Assembly (NCBI GenBank): GCA_963580455.1 | Contig: OY756968.1 | Coordinates: forward strand, 17,949,996 to 18,013,995 | Source: Euonymus europaeus | Taxonomy: Eukaryota; Streptophyta; Magnoliopsida; Celastrales; Celastraceae | Length of the DNA stretch: 64,000 bases | Direction of reading: 5' to 3' | Shown here: positions 32,850 to 46,100 of the stretch, in pieces | Position numbering within the stretch: position 1 is the stretch's first letter | How the letters are laid out: every line of letters starts with the position of its first letter | The notes under the pieces: model-generated | What the model was told of the DNA's origin: nothing | Seen by the model: the letters and a program-made list of their open reading frames with translations, nothing else | Database searches by the model: none | Position numbers and translations under genes: made by a program

Positions 32850-34906
32850 TTCCTATATATATATTTATATACGCATAAAAATATATCACAAATATATATA
32901 TACGCATATCAATTTGTGTGCATATGCATATAAGACATGTGTTATATTATATATCATTTCGGATCTAGGCTCGCCTGAGGCCTAGAATAGGGCGGCCCAA
33001 GCCCAAAGTCATTTCAAGCTTTCGCACGCAGGCCCGGGCAGTTTGGCAAGAAGTTCAATCGACAAACTCTTCTCCGCACATGTACCTGTCATTTTACCCA
33101 TAGTTACAAGAAATGGCTGACCCCTTGTTCCCTAAATTGGGACCATTGTCCAGGAATAACGTACGATAGCGATTTGGGATTAGATGGGAGAAGCGCTCGT
33201 ACTGCTTTTCCAGCATTCGTCGTGTAGACTGTGCTGGTGATTTGGAGCATCACAATGCTCCTACCAAGCTCGGGAGTGGAAAGCGCTATTTTTGCTTTTT
33301 CTTCTCCTTGAACACACTAGCAAAATTTAATAAACATAAAGAAAAAAATACTACATAATTCGATTGGTTGCCTTCCAACAACAAGTTTCATGCGCATGTA
33401 ACTAGTTGTGTTATCCAAAGTACGAAAGCCCACCAAATTACACTATTTTCATACGTATGAAAACCACCAAATTTCACTTGTTTCACACGTCGAAAATCCA
33501 ATTTTCAATACTCCTATGTTAGGCCTGTTTCTCTTTACTGGATCAAGCCCCTACATTAATACATAGATCTGTTTTATAACTTATTATATGGTTTTCTTGA
33601 TAACATCAAAAATTATAATGAACAAATTCTTCTTGAGTTTTTTGGTTTCATAATTTAGCATCACTTGGCTATTTGGACAATGAAATTCTATTTTTTAGGT
33701 GAATTTTTATGTGCATCAACAATGGCACATATATAACTAGTGTACTAGTTTCATACGTATGAAACAAGTCATTTTCAAACTATTTTCATAAACGCACCAA
33801 AAATTACTAGTTTCATACGTATAAAATTAATCTAATTTGTTGTGTTTCCGTGATTGGGATTCTGTTTCACAAATCATTTAAAATTAATTATATTAAATTT
33901 TTTTAAATGAAAAATTAATGGTATTAGTTAAGATGATGTTTCTTTTTTTGCAAAATGAATGCCCATTGGGCTCAGCTTGAAATAGGCTACAAATGTAATA
34001 AACTAATAAAAGGCCCAAGTAACAAATATTAGAAACTAATAAAGGCCCAAGTAATGACCAAAGAAGCAGTCTTCATTCTTCAATCAGATGTGCATGAACA
34101 ACAACAAGAGGAGGAACACGAGCATCCTAGAGGAAGATGATGAACCGTTAGAGTAGTGGGACCGGGGGGGTCGGCCTGGGTCCTATTTCTAGGGCCTGGC
34201 CCAACCCGAAGCTCGATCATTTGGGCAATTTGATGGGTTGCCTCCCAACAACGCGTTTCATGCATATTTAACTAGTTGTGTTATCCAAAGTATGAATACC
34301 CACCAAATTACACTAGTTTCATACGTATGAAACCAGTTATTTTGGGTGAGTTTGTGAAACTTTTTTTATACGTCGAAAACTAGTACGCCAGTTTGATACG
34401 TGCCATTATTTCACAAGACGATTCCTAATTAGCAATCAAGTTCATCTTCCTCCATTCATTCTTAATTTTCTTTTACGCAACGATTACATTCATGTGTTAA
34501 GTTCATATATGTATTTTACTTTAGACAGGCCTAAGACGGTGAAACATGTGAGTGAGAGACTATTAGTTAATTAAGGTAGATCATATTTATTCATAATTAT
34601 TTGTTGTTACCTATCCATCTCTTTGATTCGATTTCATGTATACACCTAATAGGCAGAAAAAATAAGCACTATGTAATTTATTTATTATCAATTTTTAAAA
34701 CTATAAATTATATATTAATCAGGTTAATGTATGTTGATTATATAATCTACGCTATAAATTATTTTTTTTAAACCGCACACCTCTATTAATGCCCCGTGAA
34801 GCACATGACAAATACCTAGTGTATACAATAGTTCTCCTATGCACAAGAGCATGTATTGGAGAAAGTGCGGGCCTCTTTTCTCAGCCATCAGATTTAATGA
34901 GTGGAT
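32850..34906. repeat. Direct repeat family, copy 3 (full unit)
   Basis: The longest copy, 2.06 kb, joining the part seen in copy 2 to the part seen in copy 1. The phrase GGTTGCCTYCCAACAAC occurs twice within it about 870 bases apart, each followed by TTTCATRCGTAT-type sequence, so the unit itself has an internal duplication. No coding region or terminal inverted repeat is recognised; LTR identity is possible but unproven. Confidence 0.8.
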
Positions 34907-35059
34907 GAGAAAATGCAGGCCTCTTATCAATGTGCGGGCCTCTTTTCTCACTTCTAAACCTTTTAATTTGTTTACCACTTTCTTTTTTTTCAACCACAAC
35001 TTTGAACATCTTGAAGTGAAGTTTGTGATTTCTCTTTCGAGAAAAACTCCCAATTCATC
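34907..35059. other. Junction between repeat copy 3 and the Gypsy remnant
   Basis: A GCGGGCCTCTTTTCTCA phrase from the end of the repeat recurs here. No gene is seen. Confidence 0.4.
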
Positions 35060-37620
35060 CGTGAGTAGTCATTAATAAAATTGAGGAAGAACTTGCACTA
35101 ATTCTGATATTCTGTCTTCATAGGACCCATAAAGTGTGGTGTTTGAGAGCAAGGGAGTGGGAGCATAAGAAGGTGCCATACGAGGAAGGGGCCATCAATA
35201 GAGGGGAAATGCATTCTCTATCTCACAAGTGTGTGAAGAATGAATCCCCATTGTTGCCTAGAAGGGTCAAGTTTTGAAGGCCTTCCCAAGTGATTAGAAT
35301 GAAGAAAGATATTGGAGAGATATTTTGGAGCGCTCAAAAGAAGGTTGAGAAAAGTGTCAAAAAGATGACTTCCACACCCTTTGTGTGGGCTTGGCGACTG
35401 GAAGACTTACCAAGCAAGTTCTCGCCCTCGGCTTAAAAAAAGATCTTGTAGCACATATTTCAGCCTACTCACACAAGATGGCATTACTGGAAGGAAAGAA
35501 CATACTCATGTGCAAAATGCTACCATCAATTCTTAGGATGTCAGCCATGAATTGGTTCCAACAACTTTCGGAGAACCCAATCTTGTCTTGGAAGCAACTA
35601 GCTCAAATCTTCGTAGTGAGGTTCATAACAAACAGTCAAGAACCAACAACATTGGATACGTTGTTTGCCTTATATCTGAGGAAGGATAATCATTCAAGGC
35701 TTACTTTGTTAGATAGTCAAATACCTACACAGGTATAGAGGATTATGATGAAAAGACCATAGTGGCAACCATACACCTAGGGCTTCCCTGGATCACAAGT
35801 TACGATAGAGTTTGATGATGGCTTCACTCGAAAGTATGGCTGCACTTTAAGATAAGATTAAGCATGTCAAGCTCGACGAAGGCAAATTGGGGGATCGACA
35901 GTTTGGCTCATAAGAAGGGATCCATAAGAAGAGGAATAAAATTCTTGAGAAGAATAATAGACAAGAAAAATACTGAAAAGAGGATTTGGAGCCTAGTTAG
36001 TACGAGGCAGTGAAGTCAATATTCAAAGACTCAATCTTCTAAATTTTGCCTCAAATAGCAGACAAACCTTACTTTTGGCATCCAAATAAGATTTTGAGGG
36101 TTCTGTCCACTCGAAACCAATCCAAGTGGTGTTTGTATTATAGGGACAAAGGCCATATGATGAAAGATTTCAAGGAGTTCAATCAGCACTTGAAAGATTT
36201 GGTGCAACAAGGGCATCTTAAGGAATTTATTAACAAAGAGAAGTCTGCTGCTGAAAAAAAGGTTTAGCCCCAACCAAAGGAGCAGCGAGAGCCTTTGCAC
36301 TATTTAGTTTACTTTATCGATGCAATGGTTCTGGACGTGCAACTTAGAGATTAGATGAGGCGGGCAGAGTATAACAGGGCCCGACACTAGCATTGAGGTT
36401 AAGCAGATGGATTTTAATATCAAATTGGGGACCAAAAGGTTGAGGAAGGCAACCACAATAAATTTTACAAGGGAATATGTGACTAGAGTGATCTTCATGC
36501 ATAATGATGATCTTGAGATCTCTCTGCGAATTAGAAAGGGGACAGTGAAATAGATAATGATAGACCAAGGTAGCTTGACTGATTACTCACTCTTCTAAAA
36601 GTTAGGGAAAACTCATATGGACACGATTCCTATTCTGACGCATCTGATAGGACTTAATGCAACCCTATTTAGCGCTTGGAATGATATGAATACCAATCAC
36701 GAAAGGTCCGAGAACAATTGAGGTGGATTTCCTTATCGTAGACCTACCATCAACGTATAATGCAATCATAGGCAGGACATAGCTCCTTTTAATGGAGGTT
36801 ATTCTCTCCTTTTATCATTAGATGCTCAAATTCCCCTATAGAGATAAGGTAGAAGAGATAAGAGGAGACCAACCTGTTTCAAAGGAGTGCTTTATTGCAA
36901 AAGCAAAGCCAGTAGGAAGAATAATGAAGATGGAGGAAAAAGCTCTAGACCTGAAGGGGTTAGAAAGAAGCCTACCACCAAGTCTGTGGAGGATTTGGAG
37001 AAGCTACAAGTTACATGAGAAAATTCTAACAAATACTTCTTGGTTGGGACTTTTTTGCCCATACTATAGAGCGAATGCTAACTGGAATGCTGAGGATAAC
37101 TATTGAGGTGTCTGCGTGCATGCCCTTTGAGATGCCAGGAGTGGATTTGAAGTTGGCAATCCATAAGCTGAATGTCAAATAATGTTTCAAAACTGTGATT
37201 CAAAAGGGTAGAAGGTTAGCTATTCAATACACGGAGGTCGTGGTAAAAGAGGAAGAGAACATGTTGGAAGCTAGGGCCATAAAAAAGGTTTAGTACCCCG
37301 AATGGCTCTCAAACATGATGGTAATCCAAAAATATATGGGAAATGGATGGTATGTGGAGATTTTATTGACTTGAACTAAGTGTGTCCCAAGGATTTATTC
37401 CCACTTCCAAAAATTGATCAGTTGGTGGACACGACATCTGGAATGGCAATGGAAAACTTCTTGGATGCATTCTAAGGGTACCACGGAATAGCAATGCATA
37501 TATGTCCGATCAGGAGAACACTTCATCATCAACCCCAAAGGTATATAATGTTACCAAGTAATGAACTGTCTATGTTGAGTTTAGGGGATCGAGTAAGGAT
37601 TTTCCCGAATGCACTTCTCA
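35060..37620 (+). pseudogene. Decayed Ty3/Gypsy retrotransposon gag-pol
   Basis: The order of domains is that of Gypsy. A gag domain (about 35385-35738) reads LRMSAMNWFQQLSENPILSW and FVVRFITNSQEP. A linker (36046-36267) carries WCLYYRDKGHMMKDF and HLKDLVQQGHLKEFI. A protease-like part near 36480-36600 follows. Then a reverse-transcriptase start near 37310-37470 reads KHDGNPKIYGKW and CPKDLFPLPKIDQLVD, with a stop where LNKACPKD-like sequence is expected. Frames shift repeatedly, the RT catalytic YxDD, RNase H and integrase are not found, and no LTRs were identified. Confidence 0.8.
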
Positions 37621-39509
37621 TTTTGTGTTCGTTCATCTGAATATTTAGCTTGGATTTGTATATAAACCAGAAAAGTCAAAAAGAGTATTTGTACCCATAA
37701 AATGTAAAACAACATATATATGATGGCTTTATTCCAGACAAATTATGCTACTTAAGTGCTACTTTTCATTGAAGGGGGTGATAAAAAGGATTTGATGGGG
37801 TGGATAAAGAGCAGGGAGAAGAACCCTTGTTCCCCTTGTCAGCCTTTAGCCCATTTCTTTCACAATGTAGGAAGCTACGCAGCAGGGATGAAGCGCTTTG
37901 GAAGAGCTAAATCTATCTTATGAAGGTAATTAAGTTCTTCAATCACTCCACCTTGCAAAAAGGGAATGTGAAAATGTTAGAGATCGATTTCCTTCTATTT
38001 GAGTGTTGAAATTTCCTCAAATGCTCAACTCTTAGAAATCTCGAGTCCCAATGGGAAAGAGTGATTAGGATTGCTGATGATGGAGGTCAAGTTGCCTCCT
38101 TCGAGTGCATCAAGTTGATATTTGACATCCGTTGGGTATTTGGAAAACCAAAAGATACTAGATAATCAGATATTATATGACTTTAGATGGTCGTAGTCTG
38201 ATCATTGTTTGTGAAGTTTTTTGAAGAAGAAATTTTCCATTTGGGGTTTGATTTCTTGTTGTTTTCTGAACAAGCTTTAGCGATGGTCGAGTATTTCTTT
38301 GGAAGGGTAATTGGTTCTTGAAAGACAAGAAAATAAATCGATTCTTTAAAGCTTGCTTGGATGGTTTTTAAGGGTTAGCATAGACTGCCTAACGATAGTC
38401 TTAGAAAAGCAAAATTCATTTCTTACAATTATATCTCCGATAATGGAAAGATCTTTTCAGTTCTACGCTTTATGTGTTGCATGTATTTGAAAACCATTGT
38501 ATTTATAAATGTCTAACTAGAGGTTTGGCCTGCGCATTGCACATTTGTATTTATTTGTTAGGCTTAATGGCTTTTTTTATGCAATTGTTAGTCGAGAAAT
38601 GAGCATTGAAGAATGAGTATTTTGATATTTTTGATGCAGCGCTTTCCTTTTTTTCAAACGGTTTCATCTTTAGATGTTTATATATGACGATAGTATAGAT
38701 ATGTTATTTTATTTTTAAAAGAAAACTCCATTAAAGAGAAAAATGTTACATTTAAATAATCAAATTCTCGATATATAGAATAAAATAAAATGGTTTCAGG
38801 TTAGGTATGATTAAAACCTAATTTAACTGGCTAGCAACTAAAATTTCACAATGAAATTTTTTGCCATATGTTCCAACCAAAAGCATCATCATACATCTTC
38901 TAGTAAATGATAACTGACCTTTTGTTTGTGGAAGATGGTAAATGTTATGAGAATCCCAGCAATTTCAAGATGGTAATAGTAAGGATTTATTGTCAATAAT
39001 AATCAAATGAACCATAAAATTTGTGAGTGGAGGACCCATAAACAGTTTTCAATCTCTAAATAAATTTGCATATTGTTGACCCAAAAAATGATGTTACTAT
39101 CTGGTACTTGATCAAACCTAGTGCTTTACTTTTTCCAAAATGGAAGGATGGTCACAGTATGCAAGTACCTGAGATAGAGACCACTGTTAATGCATAATTA
39201 AACTAATTAATTGAAAATAATTCTTTCACGTGGAGATTTAGCTATCAAACTCCAATCGCTGCATTGCCCAAGCTAGAGGATGTTAAAAGAAAATAATCAC
39301 GGGCAAGCCATTGGAATGTATTCTACAAAGCAGGAAAATAATAAAATCTTAGACAAGCTAATAGAATACCATGCATTATAGAAAATCAAATATAAACAAA
39401 GCGATTTACAGGATGAAGAAGAAGAACAAAATTATCATAGTTATACAACTGGCATGTAAGTGGATTGGATTTGTACGACCTTTTGTTGAACTAAACATTT
39501 TGGGCTTGG
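37621..39509. other. No gene recognised
   Basis: May include the remainder of the Gypsy element in unrecognisable form up to about 38.5 kb, then AT-rich intergenic sequence. No open frame of note. Confidence 0.35.
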
Positions 39510-39975
39510 GCTTTACTTTAATACCTTTGCGCTTTTATAAGGCCTGATGGGCTCTAGTTGCACATGTATGACGTGTAAAGCTAAATGGGTTTACAAATGA
39601 TCGTGCTAAGCAGGTCCAGTAAGATGGACGGGCTCGCAAACTTGACTAGGCTCACATGCCTTATGTGGGCCAACATGCATTTATGTCATGTAGGCTTACA
39701 AGCCTGACTGTGACTCACAAGTCTTATGTGAACCAACAAATCTTTATGTCGAATGGGCTCATAAGCTTGATGTGGGCCAACCAATCTTTATGTCGAACGG
39801 ACTCACAAGCCTGATGTGGGCCAACAGACTTTTATGTCGTACGGACTAACAAGTCTGATGTAGGCCAACATATTTTTATGTTGTACGAGCTCACAAACAT
39901 CAGATGTAGAACGGGCTGCATGTGCCTCAGTTCGTTGGGTTCACAAGTCTTAGTTTTCAATCTAGATATATGAAG
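39510..39975. repeat. GGGCTCACAAGCC tandem repeat block, copy 1
   Basis: After GGCCTGATGGGCTCTAGTTG the sequence repeats units of about 43-45 bases built on GGGCCAACA..TTTATGTCGWACGG and ACTCACAAGCCTGATGT. The same block, in the same orientation and with the same lead-in, recurs at 57236-57690. Confidence 0.85.
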
Positions 39976-42560
39976 GTTTTTTGCGCATACAGTTTGTCAC
40001 TCACTCTCGAAATCCAAATTTATTGGCTTTGAGAGTAGAGGCCATATGTCTGGTAATATGCAAATTATATAATATTCGTGCGACATGATCTGGTCATCTG
40101 TATTCACGAGTCATCCAACAACACAAAATAATAAGTTGCAGTAATTCCATGTGCACTACAATCTAGCCGTTAGTTATTGTCTGGTGCCGTTACTTTCGCG
40201 TGCAATCACATATCTAAAGAATGTACGACATAACATGGTCGCACGGATCATAAAATATAGATTATTAGGTGTCCAATGAATGAATAGCCAATCATGGTGA
40301 CCCACTTTCCACACAACAATTAAATTGCATGGGATAGTATGTGTCGAAGGAATATTTTATCCAGGCTTAACACTTGGTGTAATCAAGATGCAACACCTAG
40401 TTGTCATTCGATCGACTAATTATTGACACAACTTAACACCCATTAAAGGTGTTCATGCAGCTCGTGACTTACTCGTTGGATCTTGGTCGAACGAAAATTA
40501 GTACCACTCAAGTCCACATGCCAATATAGAAGTAGCCTCCACCAATTTGGATTGTATAAAAGATATGATGTGTCCATGTTCGTGTCGAAAAATTGGGACT
40601 TATGTTGATAATTAGCGTATCGTCGAACGAAGCTTGATATCCTAGGAATTGGACTTGAATCATTGTGATAAGCAAATCTCTAAACACTTTAATTAGCTGA
40701 TAAAGATTAATTTATCGCCTTCCTACGTAGCCTTTCTGTCGAACAGAGATATGGCTTTCTCAAACGAAAAACTCCAGGTAATTTTTGTCGTGCACCAAAC
40801 ACCGATTATATTTATTAGGTTGTCCCCCACCCTCAAAGTCAAGTTACTTGGATTTGAGAATAGATGGACACCTATAAATCTATACCACAAGTCGTATGAC
40901 ATATTCTGATCGTGCGGATCAGCACATATAAATTATTTAGGCGTCAAATGAATAGCCAGCCAATAATTAATTAAACTTTTTATGGGCCAATTGTAATAAT
41001 TAAGCCATCCAACACTATTGACTTGTGCGAGTGACGCTCATGGTGGCCCACTCTAGACACGGAACTTATGTCATCGGAAAGTATATGTCGTACAAATATT
41101 GTCATGGAACAGCACATAGGCATCGTTCGACCGATTAATAGACATACATATGCCTTTGTGATTTATCTTTGGGACCTATTTATAGAGACAATTGGTTTGA
41201 AAAAGCAACAACAAATTGAAGTTTCTTGGATTAATCATCGAACGAAGGCTCTTGTCGTCTCGATAGTTTGGTCGAACAAAGATATCATATATATATATAT
41301 ATAGTCGAATGACACAATGTTCTGATTCTTAATGTTTTTCAAATATTTAAATATTATATGTCATCCAAGATTGAATGTCTTAGCATACAATTTGTCCCCT
41401 ACTCGAAGTCTAGGTTGTTGATTTTGAGAGTAATTTTGACATCGTTCTTGTTGGAACCTTGTTAAAACAAGTACTCGTCTAGGCTTGAATCTTTGGTTAC
41501 TCCACGATTGGATATGACGACTCCAAGTGTTTTATATGGTGCGGATGACCTTCCATGGATACCTTCATCAACTTTCGGTTGAACAGAGGCAATGTAATTG
41601 TTCTCCATGCTATTTTTCATGTGTTGGTCAAGCGGAAGAGTCGCAATTATTCTCTACCTCTTTTGAATATTTTGGTCGAACACATAACATCTTCAGGTGT
41701 CAGTCGAACAGAGAGTAGTGTCGATGATTGTTGGCCAAGTGAAGGTCAACATGATTGTATCTATCTTTCAGAGTAGCGTCGATGGCATTCTTCTTATCTT
41801 CTTGGTCGATTGACATAGTTTCAATAAATGCAAATGATTTAGCTGGTATGGGAGTACGTCGAACACGAGAGATGGGTAGTGTATGATGACCCTTTTATGT
41901 TGTCCCAAGAGTCCAAGACTGACGCACACTACCGTGCGGGCTTATGAACTATTGATATCTAACATTTTAGAAGTCGAGTATAGTAAAAAGGGGAGCCTAT
42001 TATTCAATCCCAACTATCTCATTTTTGTTATTCCAGTTACAGTCGAACGACGACATTGGAAAAATAAAGGACTTCAATTTAGTATTTAATTGAAGTAATT
42101 ATATTCAAATGATCGTGATTACACGATAACTGTTCTAATTGTCAATAACTTGAGCGCTGAATATTGACCCAGGTCAATTATGCTCATACGTCTAACATGT
42201 AGTACAATTTTGATCGAATTTCTATTTGTAAAATGGTTCCAACATGGGTCAAATGGCAAATTATCCCTAACTTTGGAATTAAATTGATCCTTGTTTTATA
42301 GAAATTTATTTTACTTCAGCTTTGGTTGAACGAAGGCATCACAGTAATTGATCTGATAATAGTATCCTAAGATCTTAAAGACGAAGCGACGCTATTTTTT
42401 GTAGCTTAACAATCTTGTATTGGTCAAACACGACTATTTTAATATGAGGTAATAATAAAATAATTTCATCCGAATCTAATGTACTCATAAAAACACGGGT
42501 GAAGGGAACTTTGGTCGTACGAGGATCCTGTATTTACAAGGATACGAAAACACTAGCAAC
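39976..42560. repeat. GTCGAAC-rich diverged repeat field
   Basis: The phrase (T)GTCC..CTC-A-A-GTC-A--TT--TTGGATTTGAGA recurs near 39998, 40818 and 41392, and ATGGTGRCCCACT recurs near 40294 and 41038, implying two or three old duplicated units of about 0.6-0.8 kb. The word GTCGAAC or one-base variants occurs about fifteen times. A (TA)n tract lies at 41282-41302. No protein homology was seen. Confidence 0.55.
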
Positions 42561-43167
42561 TTGTAATCATATTTGGAAAGTGCAGGATTGCTGGTGGTCT
42601 CATCCATGGTTTTCAACAACAGTAAGGTGTTTTGGGAGGAAATTAAATCTCATTCCGTGGGACAACCCCTACTAAAAAAGATGCAGTTGTTGAAAAACTT
42701 CTAAAAATCTGGAATTTGGAGGTATTTGGCAATGCAGATGAGAAAATAAAAACTTTAGAAAAAGAGTTGGATAGATGGGATAAAATATCAGAGGCCAGAA
42801 GTATGTCAATTGATGAACAAGCACAGTATAATGAACTCAAAGGTACTATGTGGAAGGTTAACAGAGTTAGAGAAACTGTGTGGAGACAGAAATCTCGCTT
42901 GAAATGGACTGCTGAAGGAGATAGAAACACTAGATTTTTTCATACAACTGCCTGTGTTCGGGGTAGAATGAACAAGCTCAGTTGTTTGAAGAATCGGAGG
43001 GGAGAACTCATCACTGAACCATCAGAAATAAAAGAGGAGGCAAAAGAGCATTTTAGTAGGCAATTCCAATCTGCAGAGAATGACGTTATCCAATGGGAAG
43101 GCCTAAGTTTCAAATCTTTATCTAGAGAAATGGCTCAATTCTTAGAAGCACCGTGTTCGTCGGATGA

Positions 43168-46100
43168 CACTACAAGAAAAAGCTTTTTTAGTGACGGAAC
43201 TTAGTGACGGAATTTTTTCTCGTCACAAATATATTTTTAACGACGGAAAATTTAAATTTTTCCGTCACAAAGAAGTTTGAAAAAAATTTAACTTTTAGCG
43301 ACGGAATTGGTGACGGAAATTTCCGTCACTAAGTCATTCCGATGCAAATTTTAATAATTCCGTCACTAAAATGTTGACTTTTTGACTTTTTAGTGACGGA
43401 AAATGTTTCCGTAGCTAATTCCGTGACTAATTAGTGACAAAAAATATTTCCGTGACTAATTCCGTCGCTAATTAGTGACGGAAATATTTTCGTAGCTAAT
43501 TCCGTCGCTAATTAGTGACGGAAATATTTTCGTAACTAATTCCGTCGCTAATTAGATCCTAAGCTTATAATTTAGAATTTCCATAAAATTGACCAACAAA
43601 AGTTCAAAATTTGCTGAAACTTCCTTCACAAAATATTCTTATAACAACTAAATTTAGGTACATGTCAATTTTCAGCTCATTCGAAATTCTTTTGATCGAT
43701 CACGCCATCAAAACTAGATATTTAACTTTGAACATGATACTTAAGTGTATAAGTTAGGTTTTTTAAAAAATTGACCTACTAAATTTCAAAATTGGTCAAA
43801 GGTTCCTTCACACAATATGTTTAGAATGGCCAAAAGTATCTACATGTAAATTTTCAGCTCATTCGGAGTTTTTTTTATCAATCACTTGATCAAAACAAAA
43901 ATATTTAACTTCAAACGAGATACTTAAGTGTACAATTTAGGTTTTTCTAAAGATTAACCTATTGAAGTTGAAAATTGGTTAAAGTTTTCTTCAAAAAATA
44001 TGTTTAGAATGAATAAATGTAGGTACGTGTCAAGTTTCATCCCATTTGGAGTTCGTTTGATCGATCACGCCATCAAAACGAGATATTTAACTTCGAACGA
44101 TTATAATTTTGGTTTTTCGAAAAATGTACCTACTTAATTTCAAAATTTGTAAAAGGTTCCTTCACAAAATATGTTTATAATGACTAAAAGTAGCTACATG
44201 TCAAGTTTGATCTCATTCGGAGTTCTTTTGATCAATCATGAGATCAAAACAAAGGGCTTAACTTCGAACGAGATACCTAAGTGTACAATTTAGGTTTTTT
44301 GAGAGATTAACCTATTAAAGTTCAAAATTGGCCGAAGGTTCCTTCACAAAATATTTTTATAATGACTAAATGTAGCTATATGTAAACTTTCATCCCATTA
44401 GGAGTTTGTTTGATTGATCACGCCATCAAAATGAGATATTTAACTTTGAACGATATACCTAAGTGTATAATCTAAATTTTTCGAAATATTGACCTACTGA
44501 ATTTCAAAATTGGTCAAAGGTTCCTTCACAAAATATGTTTAGAATGACTAAAATTAGCTATATGTCAGGTTTCAGCTCATTTGGAGTTCATTTGATTGAT
44601 CACGCCATTAAAATGAAATATTTAACTTCGAACGAGATACCTTCGGTATAATTTATATTTTTCGTAAAATTGGCCTACTGAATTTCAAAATTGGTCAAAT
44701 ATTCTTTCACAAAATATGTTTAGAATGATTAAAAGTAGCTACATGTCAAGTTTCATCTCATTTGAAGTTCGTTTTGATCGATCACGCGATCAAAATAAAA
44801 GGATTTAACTTCGAACGAGATATCTAAGTATACAGTTTAGGTTTTTTAAAAGATTAACCTATTGAAGTTCAAAATTGGTTGAAGTTTTCTTCATAAATAT
44901 GCTTAGAATGACTAAATGTAACTACATGTCAAGTTTCATCTCATTCTGAGTTCATTTGATTGATCACGCCATCAAAACAAGAGATTTAACCTTGAACGAA
45001 ATAACTAAGTGTACAATTTAGATTTTTTGAAAAATTAACGGGTGAGAGTTTGTTTGGTTAATCACACGATCAAAAAAAATAATTAATTTAATATATTGCT
45101 AAATTAGGAACTTACATTTTTCTGATAATATATGATATTATAAGTTAATTAATTTACTAAACTTATCTTATAATCTAATAAATTTATCTTATGTCATATT
45201 TATGAAGGTATTCTACTTGTCTTATAATTAAATATAATAAGATAATCAATCTATTAAACTTATTTAATTAATTATAAAAAAAAATTACTCAAAAATTCTC
45301 AAGCACAGGCGCGTATTTACTCCAAAATTTTTAAACACTGGCGCCTAAACTGAGACATTCTACCTCTTCCTCCAAAATTCATTCACCCGCTCGCTTCCTC
45401 ATTTCATTTGAAATCAGAAACCATAGAGTCGGACGAAACTTACTCTCCTCTAAACTCTGTTGCTTCCTCTCGCCCCTTCCTCTCGCCCTAAACTCGCCTT
45501 TAAACTCCGACGAAGCTTCTTCTCGCCTCAAACCCCGAAGCCTCCTCTCTTTATCTCACCAGATCGAGTCTCAAAATCGTCTCTCTCTCTCCAGACCGAA
45601 CTCTCCTCCATATCAGAATCAGGTATGGTCTTTCTGATATCCAGTGCTACACTGGCTCGTTGGTGGTTTTCCTTATGTTTTCCTCCGCTTGTCTTTACTG
45701 GCTTGGTTTCGATTTCGGTGAAGATTATGTTTCGGTGACCAATTTTACTGGCTCGATATGTTTCGATTTTCGGTGGAGATTATGATTCAATTATTAGGTT
45801 TGCTCCGACCTCGTCCTCTGGCGCCTGGCGGCCACTCTGCTTTTGTTGGCTTCGTTCGCTTCTCCCATTCCGACATGAATAAGAGTTTCAGATAAATGTT
45901 AATTAGTTTGATTGATCTTTTTGTTGTTTCTGAACTCATTATGCAAAAGATTTCTCAGTAATGGATTGTTTGTTTACGTAGGAGGAGCTGTCAACATCAC
46001 CTACAGACATTGGGGGAGGTGGGATGCCTCTATTAGTGCAAGACTTTCTTTTGGAGTGCATTGTCTTTATGGGTTCTGCAGATGCGGAGACACAAGCTTC

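Noticed and set aside
43180..43560. Dense short repeats that could suggest a CRISPR-like array
   Set aside because: Repeats are GTGACGGAA words in both orientations with irregular spacing, typical CACTA subterminal sequence in a plant genome.
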